Positions 32,844-43,001 of a DNA stretch of 44,040 nucleotides are shown one piece after another. The translations under genes and the position numbers were made by a program. Under the pieces are notes generated by a model. It did not search any database. It had not been told where the DNA came from and saw only the letters and a list, made by a program, of their open reading frames with translations. Source of the DNA: UBA9619 sp964630665. Its GTDB lineage: Bacteria; Pseudomonadota; Gammaproteobacteria; Arenicellales; UBA868. How positions within the stretch are numbered: position 1 is the stretch's first letter; every line of letters begins with the position of its first letter. The stretch spans positions 1-44,040 of the forward strand of contig CAZVVN010000024.1 of assembly GCA_964630665.1 (NCBI GenBank). Reading direction: 5' to 3'.

Positions 32844-35800
32844 CTAGGACACACTCTCCAGAAGAATCCTGGCCTCGCGCAAGGGCTGTTTCTCGAAACC
32901 TTCGCTGAAACGGCCGAAGGTCCCGGACAACAGGTTGTTGGCTTCTTCTGAGCGCTGCTGGTCCGACCACAGGCGTGCCAGTCCACACGCCGCAGCCAAC
33001 TCGAATCCCAGAGCCTGCTGTTTTCGAGCTATCGCGACTGCCAGTTGGTACTGACGTTCCGCAGCTACGGCGTCTTCTCCCACGCTCAAGACTTCACCCT
33101 TGACGGCCTGCAGCAAGGGCTCCCAGCGTCGCTCTCCTGTCTGATCGAGGATTGCCAGGGCACTTTCAAGCACCGGGACTGCTTCCTCCTGGCGCCCGAC
33201 ACTCGCCAGTTGCTGGGCATAGATCGCCTGAAAGTAGGGTTGCCGAAGGCGACTTCCGGCAGCTTCTCGAGCAGCGATCGCCGTCTCCATCTGTGCAAAT
33301 CCACCTGTCTCGCCTGAGAGGGCCTTCGCCCAGCCAATAAGAATCTCGGCATTCAAACGCCAGGAGGTAAGGCCATATGTAGCACTGCTTTGCTCGATCC
33401 GTTCTGCGATTTCGAGAACGCGATCTGCCTCACCGAGAAATTGACAGAACATCGCGGCATGGGTTTCCGCCATCATCAATGATGGCGGGTGTTTCAGCTT
33501 ACGGGCCAATTCGACTGCGCTGCTTGCCAATTCTTCGGCCTGATCAAAGTAACCCAGAGACCAGCTGGTGAGATTTCGATGCACGTAGCCGCAGACACCG
33601 GCGTCGTGGTCACCGTACATCACCATACTCCGCCTGTGTTTTTCGAAATCGTAAAGAGCCAGACCCTCTTCGGTGTGCCGATGCGTTTTCTCGTGGTTTC
33701 CGACGTGTCCTTCGGTGGTCCAAGCAGAATGGTGTGCCTGCAGCAGGTAAGTGGAATCGGATAGATCACGGCCGATAGTAACGATGTCATCGGCGCTGGC
33801 CTGGGCTGACTCGAAATTCCCAACCATCTGATGATGCAACCAGAGGCCCCAGGTCGCAGTGAACCTGTCTTCCGCACGCCCCACCCGCTCAGCCAGCTCC
33901 AGCGCGTGCCTATACGTATCGGCTACCGCCTGCGATCCCGAACCATGCACATTCATTAATGCCGGGCCTTTCAGCAATGCCGTTGCAAGTTCGAGCTCAG
34001 CCCGATGTGCAGCGTCAGCTACACTGGCAAGTTCTGCTTCAGCCGATGCGACATGCGCCAGCGCTTCGGCCATCGCCGAGCGGCCGAACGTCAAACGCAC
34101 GGCATCCAACCAGAATTCAATAGCCGTGTCGGCCACTCCAGCGGCCGCATAGTGTCGAGCCAGCAGTTCAGGCTGACGTTTGCGAAGGTCCGGAAACTCG
34201 TTTTCGATCACTGACGCCAGCCGGCGATGCAAGACACTGCGCGCATCACGCAGCAGCGTATCGTAGGCGGTGTCGCGGATGAGGTTATTGCGGAAAACGT
34301 AACGGGTCAGCTCTCCTTCGCCTTCACGTGAAGCGAGGCCGGCCCGCTCCAGTTCCTCGAGTCCCTGACGAAGATTCTCAGGTTCCTTGTCCCAGACGGC
34401 GTGCAACACGGCCGAGTCGAATGTCCGGCCGATAACGCTTGCCCATTGCGCCACCGCTTTTCCAGCTCCCAGCGCATCCAATCGGGCCATAAGTGAATCC
34501 CGCAGACTGGCCGGGACAGCTGTCTGGGCTGTGGCACCGGCATGATGCTGTTGCACTGACCTCGTCAGTTCTTCGATGTAGAGTGGATTGCCTTCCCCTC
34601 GGGCAAGGATCTCCTTCAGTGTCTCTGGATTCAGCCCGCTCGTGGCCACCGCGACCGCTTCGGCAAGTGCAGCTCCTTCGACACGCCCGAGTCTTGACAG
34701 TGTGAGCACCTGTGCATGCGGGGAATCGGTCCAGCCCGCCTGGTATCCAGGACGCGTGGTCAGAACCAGGAACACCTTCTGGTCTTCGATCGCATTAACC
34801 AGACGGCTGATGAATTCGTTGGTCGAAGGATCGGCCCAGTGCACGTCCTCGATGATGCAAACGAAGGCGGACACAGTTGCGCGATTGATGACGTAGTCAA
34901 CCAGAACACGCAAGGTACGCTCGCGGCGGCGGGCTGGACCTTCTAGATCGGCCTCGGAAAGAGTGTCGTCGCTTTCAATGCCCAGAAATTCAGGAAGAAA
35001 CCCAAGTTCCATCTGTTCACTACCGCCAAACACTTGAAGGTGCTCCGTCAAAAGACCACGCCGCGTTTCTGGCAGCATTGAACTAGAAAAACCCAGCATT
35101 CGTTCGAATCCTGAGGTCACTGGGTAAAACGCGCTGTTTTCATGGTCCGGCGAACACTGAAACGAAACACTGCCTGCCGACCCTGTACCGAGCTGCTCTG
35201 TCAGTTCCTGAAGCAAGCGGGATTTCCCGATCCCCGGCACTCCGACAACCATCGCGACCTGCCCCTCCCCGGCCTGAGTCCTTGACCATCGCTGATTCAG
35301 GGAGCCGAGTTCCTCGGATCGTCCGACAAAGGAACTGAGCTGCGATCCCGTCCGTGCAGCGAATCGGGACTGGCCGCGCAGTTCCCGGACCACCCGGAAC
35401 GGCGAAACCTCTTCCGTCATACCCTTGAGCGTACGTGGTGAAAGTTCCTGCAGTTCAAACAGACCACTCACGACACGCTGAGTCGTTTCCGAGATGATGA
35501 CACTGTCCGGTTCGGCCTCTCCCTGCAGGCGTGCCGCAAGATTGGGGGTGGTCCCGAGTGCGGCGAGCTCGGACTGATCTGAAGCACCGGTCTCCAGCAC
35601 GTCGCCGACAACGGCTTCACCAGTGGCTATTCCGACTCGAACCTTCGCAACCGCACCGCCAGGAGAATCGAGAACTGTTACGGCCTCGACAATACCCAGA
35701 CCTGCCCGCACGGCACGCTCTGGATCGTTTTCGCTGGCCTGGGGATAACCGAAATACGCCAGGATGCCATCACCCAGGTGCTTGGCCACAAACCCATGTG

Positions 35801-36215
35801 CTGCTTCGATCTGAGATACCACCGCGTTCCTGAACCCGGTCAGCAGGTCACGGTAGTCTTCAACGTCCATCTGTTCGGCGAGAGCGACCGATCCAACCAG
35901 ATCACAGAACATCACCGTCAGTTGACGCCGTTCAGCCTGGCTGACGGCTGACTGGGCTGTGGATGGGGACTGGAGTTGGCTTTCGGTACTTGGTGTCGAT
36001 CTGGGTGTTGTACCTGGAGAAGATTCCGGTTCCGGTGAGAGCGCGGTGATTGCTTTCAGAATACGCTTGCGATGACCCAGGGCGTTGACTCCCAGAGCCT
36101 TAAGGTCGTCGTCGGTAAGTTCTGGAAGCAGGTCGATCTCTATGGCATCGTTCTCGAAGGCCTCGGCGTATTGTTCGAGGTTGAGCGAGGCCAGCCACTG
36201 GGCCATATCAGACAT
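32844..36215 (-). CDS. SAM domain - class III cyclase - AAA ATPase - TPR signalling protein
   Basis: A 1123-residue cytoplasmic multidomain protein. Residues 1-60 form a SAM domain (QWLASLNLEQYAEAFENDAI... LGHRKRILKAI). About 95-275 is a class III nucleotide cyclase: QLTVMFCDLVGSVALAEQMD (metal Asp), KHLGDGILAYFG (second Asp) and TTPNLAARLQGEAEP with the transition-state Asn and Arg, so it looks active. About 300-560 is an ATPase: VVGVPGIGKSRLLQEL (Walker A) and CIIEDVHWADPS (Walker B). The rest is TPR-like helices. Such proteins couple cAMP (or cGMP) synthesis to ligand or partner sensing. A second cyclase gene lies 1.1 kb away on the other strand. Input signal unknown. Confidence 0.85.
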   Translation of the reverse strand: MSDMAQWLASLNLEQYAEAFENDAIEIDLLPELTDDDLKALGVNALGHRKRILKAITALSPEPESSPGTTPRSTPSTESQLQSPSTAQSAVSQAERRQLTVMFCDLVGSVALAEQMDVEDYRDLLTGFRNAVVSQIEAAHGFVAKHLGDGILAYFGYPQASENDPERAVRAGLGIVEAVTVLDSPGGAVAKVRVGIATGEAVVGDVLETGASDQSELAALGTTPNLAARLQGEAEPDSVIISETTQRVVSGLFELQELSPRTLKGMTEEVSPFRVVRELRGQSRFAARTGSQLSSFVGRSEELGSLNQRWSRTQAGEGQVAMVVGVPGIGKSRLLQELTEQLGTGSAGSVSFQCSPDHENSAFYPVTSGFERMLGFSSSMLPETRRGLLTEHLQVFGGSEQMELGFLPEFLGIESDDTLSEADLEGPARRRERTLRVLVDYVINRATVSAFVCIIEDVHWADPSTNEFISRLVNAIEDQKVFLVLTTRPGYQAGWTDSPHAQVLTLSRLGRVEGAALAEAVAVATSGLNPETLKEILARGEGNPLYIEELTRSVQQHHAGATAQTAVPASLRDSLMARLDALGAGKAVAQWASVIGRTFDSAVLHAVWDKEPENLRQGLEELERAGLASREGEGELTRYVFRNNLIRDTAYDTLLRDARSVLHRRLASVIENEFPDLRKRQPELLARHYAAAGVADTAIEFWLDAVRLTFGRSAMAEALAHVASAEAELASVADAAHRAELELATALLKGPALMNVHGSGSQAVADTYRHALELAERVGRAEDRFTATWGLWLHHQMVGNFESAQASADDIVTIGRDLSDSTYLLQAHHSAWTTEGHVGNHEKTHRHTEEGLALYDFEKHRRSMVMYGDHDAGVCGYVHRNLTSWSLGYFDQAEELASSAVELARKLKHPPSLMMAETHAAMFCQFLGEADRVLEIAERIEQSSATYGLTSWRLNAEILIGWAKALSGETGGFAQMETAIAAREAAGSRLRQPYFQAIYAQQLASVGRQEEAVPVLESALAILDQTGERRWEPLLQAVKGEVLSVGEDAVAAERQYQLAVAIARKQQALGFELAAACGLARLWSDQQRSEEANNLLSGTFGRFSEGFEKQPLREARILLESVS

Positions 36216-36397
36216 CGAGGATTACCCTGCGACAGACCATGATCGTTTCACCGATGTCACTCGTTGAAGCTGGGAATCTCCGACAACCAGGGCAGGTAGG
36301 CAGATGGCAGTAGAGCACGTGTGATCACGATACGACCCTGTAGCGGGTGACAGAGGCTGTTCCATATTCTGTCAATCCCGCGGCATCGCGATACCCG

Positions 36398-36805
36398 TTA
36401 GCCGGGCATCTTTCCGTGGCTGGGAATGTCTGGGTCTAGGTGAGCCCAGGATGGAACACTGTCCATGTATATGTTAGTGACCACCTTCATGCCGTCCAGC
36501 CCACTGAATAAACCGGCCTTCAGAATCAGGAAGCCGGCGAACGTCGGCGTTGCGGAATAAATTGGACTACCGCAATCCCCACAGAAGTGCCGTTCCAGTG
36601 TGTTGCCGCTGTCGGCCTGCTCCTTGAAGACCTTCGGTTGCCCTTTGGAAATTCGGCAGGACGATTCGGCCATCACCACATTGTAGGTGCCGGGCCCGCC
36701 AGTGGCTTTCTGGCAATTTTCACAATGACAAGCAATGATTTCTTCGGGCTTTTCATCGCAGGTCACCTCGATGGCCCCACAAAGGCATGTTCCTACTGTA
36801 GTCAT
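36398..36805 (-). CDS. GFA (CENP-V/GFA domain) zinc-binding protein
   Basis: A 135-residue protein with the zinc cysteines of the GFA family: GTCLCGAIEV, ACHCENCQKATG and HFCGDCGSPIYS. The classic member is glutathione-dependent formaldehyde-activating enzyme, but most relatives are uncharacterised. ATG at 36805 has GGAG about ten bases upstream. It lies between the large cyclase (same strand) and the start of the AT-rich island; no formaldehyde-detoxification genes are near. Confidence 0.85.
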   Translation of the reverse strand: MTTVGTCLCGAIEVTCDEKPEEIIACHCENCQKATGGPGTYNVVMAESSCRISKGQPKVFKEQADSGNTLERHFCGDCGSPIYSATPTFAGFLILKAGLFSGLDGMKVVTNIYMDSVPSWAHLDPDIPSHGKMPG

Positions 36806-37346
36806 TCTGATTTCTCCTCATGTTTTGCGTTGTTCGGGCATATTAGCAGTCGTACCGGCCCGGGTCACGCCAGCCCCTACCAGAGACCGGCCAGCCGGAT
36901 CAGCCCTCAATTTCAGCCGGCGACAGCATCGAATCCCGGGCACCCACAGGTGGCACCTATTGCGTATTCAATCCAAAAATGCGGATGCGCTCGATCAAGC
37001 GCGCAACCATCGCACTCGGGCGGCGTAAAGAATGTGGCACTGAGAAAAAATGTACCAAGAGTGCGGCTACACCGAACCGTCCAGCCGTGACCGTTTGCAG
37101 TAATACCGGCTATGCGTAGGATCGAACAAGACTGTAAAAGATTGAAATAGTGAAAGTTCCCCTATTACCCTCAAATAGTTACCGTCAAATTTACCGTCAG
37201 AAGAGTTGAATTTACTTGGGTTGTATCAGACGATATAAGACAAGAAAATGGTCGAGGCGGCCCGCATTGGATGACGAATTTCCACTGGACCCGGCAAAAA
37301 ACGAGGTTTATTCTTCCTGTCCTCTTAGTTTTCAAACCGAATAAAG
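36806..37346. other. Intergenic junction between GC-rich backbone and AT-rich island
   Basis: 541 bases without a gene. Base composition falls visibly in its right half, from about 37100 on, and the left copy of a diverged direct repeat (37108-37217) starts there. The two short ORFs visible here look like chance. Confidence 0.5.
37108..37217 (+). repeat. Diverged 110-bp direct repeat, left copy
   Basis: Aligns without gaps to 39214-39323, about 72 of 110 identical by my count. Identity is concentrated in two blocks: the first 40 bases (starting GGCTATG, with GGATCGAA) and the last 40 (ATAGTTACC..., two copies of TTACCGTC). The middle 30 bases are unrelated. It flanks the cyclase gene on the left. 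Confidence 0.65.
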
Positions 37347-39179
37347 ATGAGCGATTCGAAGCCAAGGCGAAAACTCGCGGCCATCCTAGCTGCAGATGTA
37401 GTCAACTTCAGCACGATGATGGAAGAAAATGAGGATCGCACCTTAAGAAACCTCAAGGCCAGTAGAGCTCTCACAGACGAGTTCATCACTTCAAACCACG
37501 GCAGGATCTTCGGCAGCGCGGGGGACTCGATCATAGCCGAGTTTGCAAGCCCTGTTGATGCTGTTGTGGCTGCAACTGAGTTCCAGAGAAGTTTGCGACA
37601 GAGGAACGAGGGTGTCGCAGAAGAAGATCAGATGATGTTCAGGGTCGGTCTAAATCTGGGCGATGTCATTGTTGAGGGAGAAAACCTATACGGAGACGGA
37701 GTGAATGTAGCAGCAAGGCTTGAAGCCATGGCTGAACCGGGAGGCATTTCTTTGTCTGGAAAGTTTCATGAGGAGGTCTGCAGAAAACTTGATATGAGCT
37801 TTGTGTCAACGGGTGAGCGGGAGATGAAAAACATCCGTACTCCAGTTATTACCTACAAAATAGAGATCTCTGAACTCTCTAAACTAGATTCCGATTCAAG
37901 TTCTACAGATATATCCCACAGTAAGGAAGATGAAAAAGATAGAACGAAAAAAGAATCACCTGACAGCAGGCCGCCTTCAATAGCAGTTATTCCTTTTACA
38001 AACATGAGTGGAGACCCTGAGCAGGATTATTTTGTGGATGGCATTACTGAGGACATCATCACCAATCTATCTTTATGGAGGACTTTCCCTGTCATCTCAA
38101 GAAATTCAAGTTTCACGTACAAGGATAAATCTGTAAATGTCAAAGATGTGGCTGAAGAATTAGGGGTCCGTTATATAGTCGAAGGCAGCGTCCGAAAGGG
38201 GGGCGAAAGAGTTCGGATCACAGCCCAACTCATTGATGCAGAGCAAGATCATCATTTGTGGTCTGAAAAATGGGACAAAAGTTTAGAAGATATCTTTGAT
38301 GTCCAGGATGAAGTCTCTGCCTCCATAGCCGCACAGGTGAACCCGACTCTTGAAGATTATGAGCGAGACAGAATAGAGAGGTCGAGGCCGGTTAATTTTA
38401 ATGCTTGGGAAACCTATTTGAAATCATTGCATAGTTTTAATGAAAGAGACCCTTCGGATCATGAAGACATTGAATTAAAGGAAGCTAGAAGCTTGTGTGA
38501 ACGAGCCATCGAATTAGATAATTCCATGTCTCATGCTTATTCACTTCTGTCTCAAATTTGCGTTTCGGAACTTTTACAGTTCACGACAGAAGATTCAAGA
38601 AAAACACTTGATGAGATCCTGCTGAATGCAAAAAAAGCCACCGAACTTGATTCAAAAAATCCAATAGCTGCAGAAAGCATTGCTTCCTATTACTTTTTCT
38701 CAGGAAAATTTGAAGAAGCAAAGCAATATTCAAAGCGTGCCATCAAACTCAACCCCAGTTATCCAGAAGCTCAGAACAGAATGGGACAATCTTTTGTACA
38801 TTCTGGCGAATATGCTGAATCGGAAAAACACTTTCTGAAAGCGATTGAGCTAAATCCTTTAGACACTAACGCCATCGTATACAAAGATGGACTTTTTTTT
38901 GCTCAAATGGGATTGGGAAATTACGAATTGGCGCATGACTTGATTGAGGAATGCATTTTGCAGTTTCCAAATACGGGTTTTTATAGGGGCTTCAGAGCGT
39001 CCGTAATGGGTTATCTGGATAAAGGAGAAGAAGCCAAGCTTGCTTTGGATGATTATCTTAAATTGAGACCCAATCTAAAGACACGCGGTGACTACAAAAA
39101 AATATTTGTCCCGAATTCCTCCCTTGCAGATATATTGATTGAAGGTCTGGTTAAAGCCGGTTGGGAACCAGAGGAATAA
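37347..39179 (+). CDS. Class III nucleotide cyclase with TolB-like and TPR domains
   Basis: A 610-residue cytoplasmic protein. The cyclase domain at residues 1-175 has LAAILAADVVNFSTMMEENE (metal Asp), GSAGDSIIAEF (second Asp) and LYGDGVNVAARLEAMAEPGG with the catalytic Asn and Arg, so activity is likely. A linker rich in Ser, Asp and Lys follows. Then comes SIAVIPFTNMSGDPEQDYFVDGITEDIITNLS, the TolB-like/FlgO-type domain often fused to cyclases, and TPR repeats from about residue 420 (KFEEAKQYSKRAIKLNPSYPEAQ; EYAESEKHFLKAIELNP). Codons are AT-rich, unlike the backbone genes, and the gene is bracketed by direct repeats, so it looks acquired. Its product could supply cAMP to the CRP site in front of the lanthipeptide operon. 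Confidence 0.85.
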   Translation: MSDSKPRRKLAAILAADVVNFSTMMEENEDRTLRNLKASRALTDEFITSNHGRIFGSAGDSIIAEFASPVDAVVAATEFQRSLRQRNEGVAEEDQMMFRVGLNLGDVIVEGENLYGDGVNVAARLEAMAEPGGISLSGKFHEEVCRKLDMSFVSTGEREMKNIRTPVITYKIEISELSKLDSDSSSTDISHSKEDEKDRTKKESPDSRPPSIAVIPFTNMSGDPEQDYFVDGITEDIITNLSLWRTFPVISRNSSFTYKDKSVNVKDVAEELGVRYIVEGSVRKGGERVRITAQLIDAEQDHHLWSEKWDKSLEDIFDVQDEVSASIAAQVNPTLEDYERDRIERSRPVNFNAWETYLKSLHSFNERDPSDHEDIELKEARSLCERAIELDNSMSHAYSLLSQICVSELLQFTTEDSRKTLDEILLNAKKATELDSKNPIAAESIASYYFFSGKFEEAKQYSKRAIKLNPSYPEAQNRMGQSFVHSGEYAESEKHFLKAIELNPLDTNAIVYKDGLFFAQMGLGNYELAHDLIEECILQFPNTGFYRGFRASVMGYLDKGEEAKLALDDYLKLRPNLKTRGDYKKIFVPNSSLADILIEGLVKAGWEPEE

Positions 39180-39213
39180 GCCAACTCTGGACAACATAAG
39201 ACAGGAAGATGAT

Positions 39214-39323
39214 GGCTATGGGTGGGATCGAATAGGACTATAAATTATTGAATTGTCAATGTTATTTCTGCTCAACCTTCATAGTTACCACCAAAGCTAC
39301 CGTCATAAGTGCTGGATTTGGTT
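39214..39323 (+). repeat. Diverged 110-bp direct repeat, right copy
   Basis: Right partner of 37108-37217, beginning 34 bases after the cyclase stop. It carries the same GGCTATG...GATCGAA block and the ATAGTTACC...CTACCGTCATAAG block at identical offsets. Confidence 0.65.
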
Positions 39324-39675
39324 GGACGGATTTCGACCCAATTAGAGTGAAGAGACGATGTTGGTGAAATTGGCCGAGTATTGACCAACGGTCGAGAACG
39401 TACATAACGGCATTAAACCAAAGACCCGGATTGAACAACCGTCGGAGATCTATCCTCGCTTAAGTTTCGACCGGCGACCCCTGCCGGGCGACGATAACAT
39501 TCTCAAGAAGTGGTCCTCGTCGCCTTAACTTCAGGAATACGTTATCAACTGCAGGCTAAGCCTTTAGTTCAGGGTTTCTCGAGAATCTGGTCTTTGTTCA
39601 ATGCTAGTGGTATTTCGAAAGCCTCGGAAAGAATGGCAACTTTACCGCTGGGTGTCGACGAGAAAGTGTGTTGTT
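39324..39675. other. Intergenic spacer before the lanthipeptide operon end, no gene recognised
   Basis: About 350 bases. A 62-codon ORF on the plus strand runs into the convergent lanM end and has no recognisable features. No terminator with a T-run was found for lanM. Confidence 0.4.
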
Positions 39676-42600
39676 TTATTGCCACAACAAAACGCTAGGC
39701 AAGTCCGAATCAACCAATCGAAGTAGGCTATAACCGATACCGGTACTGCCCTGATAAAAAGCCGGCTGAAATACCTGATAGGGGACCTGTGGAAATAGAC
39801 AAAACCCACCGCGACGCTTTGCGGCCTTTAGCATTTTATTCGTACGATCATGGGCTGCCATTCGTAGGTCGGGGCGGTCAAGGATTTCTGATGCCGACAA
39901 TAGAATATCCACCAGGCCAAACCCACCACAACATACATGATCCACGCTACCTTCGCCAATTTTGGTTGTCAGGGTTGTTTGTAATGCCGCCTCGATATCG
40001 TGTCGGAATGAAGGCTCGTCGAGAACTTCTAAACCACCCAACCGCGCCAATCCGATTCCAGGCCCACCGTGGCACCAACTGCGACGGAACCCGAGTGGGA
40101 TCGTACGGAAATCGGGCCAGTTCCCTAAATCCCGATTGAATACGTTCTGCTCATAGAGGATAGCCTGTTGCGCTGCCACTAAGTAATCCGCATCATGCGT
40201 TTCGGAATACAACCGTTGTAACGCATATGCAATACCTGCAGCGCCGTGGGAAAATCCAGTCAACGGGGACGGGTTCCTATTCACCCAAGCCGCACCACCT
40301 ACTTCTTGCGCTCGTTGTCGTTTGAGTAGATGTTGACCGCAGCACCGTGCTCGTTCTAAGGCTGAGTCCGGTCGGACCCGTTGCGTGCCAGTTGCGTCAA
40401 GAGCTAACAGACCCAGTAATGCTCCAGCGCTGCCCAATAACACGTCGTACGATTTATCTGCAGAAATCCAATCCGGCCTGATGAGGGTTGCTAAACGATG
40501 CGCATCCTCAAGCAACTGAGGTTGTTCCAGAAACATTGAAACTTTTACGAGTGCATAAAGTATTCCACCTGCTTCACCTATTGTCGGAATTCGTTCCCTG
40601 ACACGTCCTTCCGAGGCCTGTCGCAATAACACTCTGAGGGGTTTCAAAGCCGCAAGAGACAACTCGGCGAATTTGGTTTTGTTTGTAAGGCGGGCGAGTG
40701 CTGCCAGAAATAGTGCAATACCACTACTGCCATTGTACAAGGTCATCCAAACCGGTGATAACTGGTAACGGCCGGCTTCGTGATAATAATCAAAGCCGAG
40801 CCACGCTACGCTGCCATCTGTCCCAGGAAAAACGTGTTCGGATAGCTCGTCCGCTATAGCTTGTGCAGCCTCGAGAAGTCGTGTTGTACTAAGTGAATGA
40901 CCACGCTGAGTGGGCTGATTTTCTGACAGATCCTCGGCCGCTCGGACCTCATGAACAGTGCGAGCTAAAAGGCTGTAACGAATTATTTGGACTTGTTGTT
41001 CCAGATCTCTCGTGCTCAGCTGTTGTAAGCGAGTCCGAACGCGGTCGCGGCCGCTGGTTTGAAAGCAAGGCGAGATTGTTTCCCCTTGCGGAGTCAGAAT
41101 GTCGACCGCGTCTGCTTGTGCCTCAAAATACGGAATGTCGAGGTTCTGTATGGCTTCACATTCAGCTCTAAGGAACGGTGCAAACCATTCTGGTTTGGCC
41201 TTAGAGTCGGTATCCAGGAAGGGACGATACAGAGCATCAAACGCAGTACTCCAGCGCAGGCCGTTTTCTAGGCAGTCTGGATGTAGATTGTTGTATAGCA
41301 GAGTCCCATAACCACTGGTTGCACGAAATATGAATCGGACAGGGCTGCGATATAACGCTTCCAGGGGGCTGGAAGAATCCAGCAATGTCCGGCGATGCCG
41401 GATGAAGAAATGGATCATTTTGGAAAAACCATCCAACAGGTCATCTAAGTGATCGCTAAGCGCGACAGGCTGATACTGAAGGGACGCTACATTCGGATAA
41501 GGAGCTAACGGGTGGTCTTTGTAAACCAACGTCATAGCATCAGTATTGATGTGTTTCCAGGTGGGAGTCGGTTGTTCGCCTGTTTGATCGTGTGCACTGC
41601 TCAGCCCACTCAGGTCAATCACATTTTGACCACCTATGGTTTGTTCCCAACGAGGCAACAGGCCACAGCGGATCACAGATTGGTTGAGTACATTCGCCAG
41701 CATATAAGGGGCACTGTTTATGGAGGGAGTGTCTTCGGGCACTGGCTCTTGTGGTGTCAGAAGGGCCTCCATATCGATCATGACGGGATGCGGTCCACTG
41801 GCAATTAGGTTTTCACGATGGCAATCGACGCCTTCAAGAATATGGAGTATCGCCTGCAACATGCCCGCTCGAGTATAGAAGTCCCTGACCTCATCTTTCG
41901 TCTGACAGGGCTCTGGTTCAATAAACTCAACCCACCCGTAGGCCCCTTGATCAAGGACTCTAAACGGACGTAGAGGTAGTGGCACATCAAGCCGATTACA
42001 CCAAATTTGGAACTGATTGAACGCTAGCTCCAATTGCATGTTTTTCGGTTTATAGATGAGCTTGGTTCCTCCTTCAAACCCGACTGCGATTACCGTTCGC
42101 CCATTTCGATGCCGGTCAGAAAGTCCGGCATGCAACATCACAATTTTTCCCAGCTTAACTCCACTACTAAAGTGGGTGGCAATGACGATGCGATCTTGGG
42201 TAACCCGTTCTAGGAACTCACAGGTGGTCTCCACCCACATTTCAACGATCCGTGCCATGAGCCGGCCCAACACGCTGTAACGCTGGAAGATGTTAGCTAA
42301 CCCATCCTTTAGCTGTTCTTGTATGAATGCGCCGTACAATGATTCACTGCGGACTGAGGGAGTGGTTAGGCGATCCAGGAATGATCCATGGGCGCTCCGA
42401 AACAAGGAAAATTCTCTCAGAAGAGTCCGTGCAGCAACGTGTTCCAGTTGATAGAGTAAATTTCGTTCCAGGCCGAAACGGGCGACAGATGAAATTAAGT
42501 TCGGAGTAGTGTCTTCTGGACTGGAATAATCTGGGCTAAACTGTATGGGTTCGGGATGAGGAAATTTTGAGAGCCGCATGGCCAATTTCTGCCGAGCCAC

Positions 42601-42804
42601 ATATAAGCTGGGGAGAAAAAGGACCTCAAAAGGGAGTGGGTCATTGGCATCCAGAGCAGCATCAGAAGAAATAGCCTCGCTGGATCGATTGATGGATTTA
42701 GCTAATGCAACCCCGCTCGTGATGATGCAATTAAGGGTATGCGCCCAGTCGGGTATGGGCTGATCGGCTTGCGGCGTGGCTCGCCCCAAGGCCTGTTCCA
42801 CCAC
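39676..42804 (-). CDS. lanM: Class II lanthipeptide synthetase LanM, ProcM-like (CCG type)
   Basis: Dehydrates Ser/Thr of a precursor peptide and joins the products to Cys as thioether rings. Numbering from GTG at 42804 (1042 residues): dehydratase (DUF4135) with a kinase-like site, GGTKLIYKPKN at about 245-255, GVDCHRENLI at about 326 and VMIDMEALL at about 341. From about residue 640 follows a LanC cyclase domain with SWCHGGPGIG (Cys911) and VCCGGFG (Cys958, Cys959). The Cys-Cys pair instead of Cys-His is the ProcM hallmark, linked to reactive and permissive zinc sites; ligand spacing also matches. The gene lies downstream of the precursor. Conserved LanM sequence continues upstream of this GTG, so the annotated start is too short (see the 42805-43001 entry). 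No LanT transporter-protease is in the window. Confidence 0.9.
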   Translation of the reverse strand: MVEQALGRATPQADQPIPDWAHTLNCIITSGVALAKSINRSSEAISSDAALDANDPLPFEVLFLPSLYVARQKLAMRLSKFPHPEPIQFSPDYSSPEDTTPNLISSVARFGLERNLLYQLEHVAARTLLREFSLFRSAHGSFLDRLTTPSVRSESLYGAFIQEQLKDGLANIFQRYSVLGRLMARIVEMWVETTCEFLERVTQDRIVIATHFSSGVKLGKIVMLHAGLSDRHRNGRTVIAVGFEGGTKLIYKPKNMQLELAFNQFQIWCNRLDVPLPLRPFRVLDQGAYGWVEFIEPEPCQTKDEVRDFYTRAGMLQAILHILEGVDCHRENLIASGPHPVMIDMEALLTPQEPVPEDTPSINSAPYMLANVLNQSVIRCGLLPRWEQTIGGQNVIDLSGLSSAHDQTGEQPTPTWKHINTDAMTLVYKDHPLAPYPNVASLQYQPVALSDHLDDLLDGFSKMIHFFIRHRRTLLDSSSPLEALYRSPVRFIFRATSGYGTLLYNNLHPDCLENGLRWSTAFDALYRPFLDTDSKAKPEWFAPFLRAECEAIQNLDIPYFEAQADAVDILTPQGETISPCFQTSGRDRVRTRLQQLSTRDLEQQVQIIRYSLLARTVHEVRAAEDLSENQPTQRGHSLSTTRLLEAAQAIADELSEHVFPGTDGSVAWLGFDYYHEAGRYQLSPVWMTLYNGSSGIALFLAALARLTNKTKFAELSLAALKPLRVLLRQASEGRVRERIPTIGEAGGILYALVKVSMFLEQPQLLEDAHRLATLIRPDWISADKSYDVLLGSAGALLGLLALDATGTQRVRPDSALERARCCGQHLLKRQRAQEVGGAAWVNRNPSPLTGFSHGAAGIAYALQRLYSETHDADYLVAAQQAILYEQNVFNRDLGNWPDFRTIPLGFRRSWCHGGPGIGLARLGGLEVLDEPSFRHDIEAALQTTLTTKIGEGSVDHVCCGGFGLVDILLSASEILDRPDLRMAAHDRTNKMLKAAKRRGGFCLFPQVPYQVFQPAFYQGSTGIGYSLLRLVDSDLPSVLLWQ

Positions 42805-43001
42805 CTGCAGTTTGAGGCCATCCCAGCTTAAGCGCTGTTCCAGCGTTGCGATGTCGGTATCGAGTACTGATTTCGACCAGTGGCTCAGAAATTCTGTGTC
42901 AATAAACGAATCGTTCTTTTGGTCCGGGCTAACTTTTTGCAGGCGTAAACGTTCCTGAAGCGTGCTGGCGCGTTCGACAATGGCCCTCAGAACTTCAACA
43001 T
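42805..43001 (-). other. Missing N-terminal coding part of LanM, out of frame with its ATG
   Basis: The lanM frame stays open upstream of 42804 and encodes EVLRAIVERASTLQERL, FLSHWSKSVLDTDIATLEQ and RLSWDGLKLQVVEQALG, which match the typical LanM N-terminus. No ATG, GTG or TTG occurs in this frame until the TGA inside the precursor gene. An ATG at 42999-43001, directly after the precursor's TAG (TAGATG), is one base out of frame and meets TGA after four codons. One extra A in the AAG codon there would give MLKVLRAIVERAS. Either a real frameshift, an assembly error, or a non-standard start. Confidence 0.7.
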
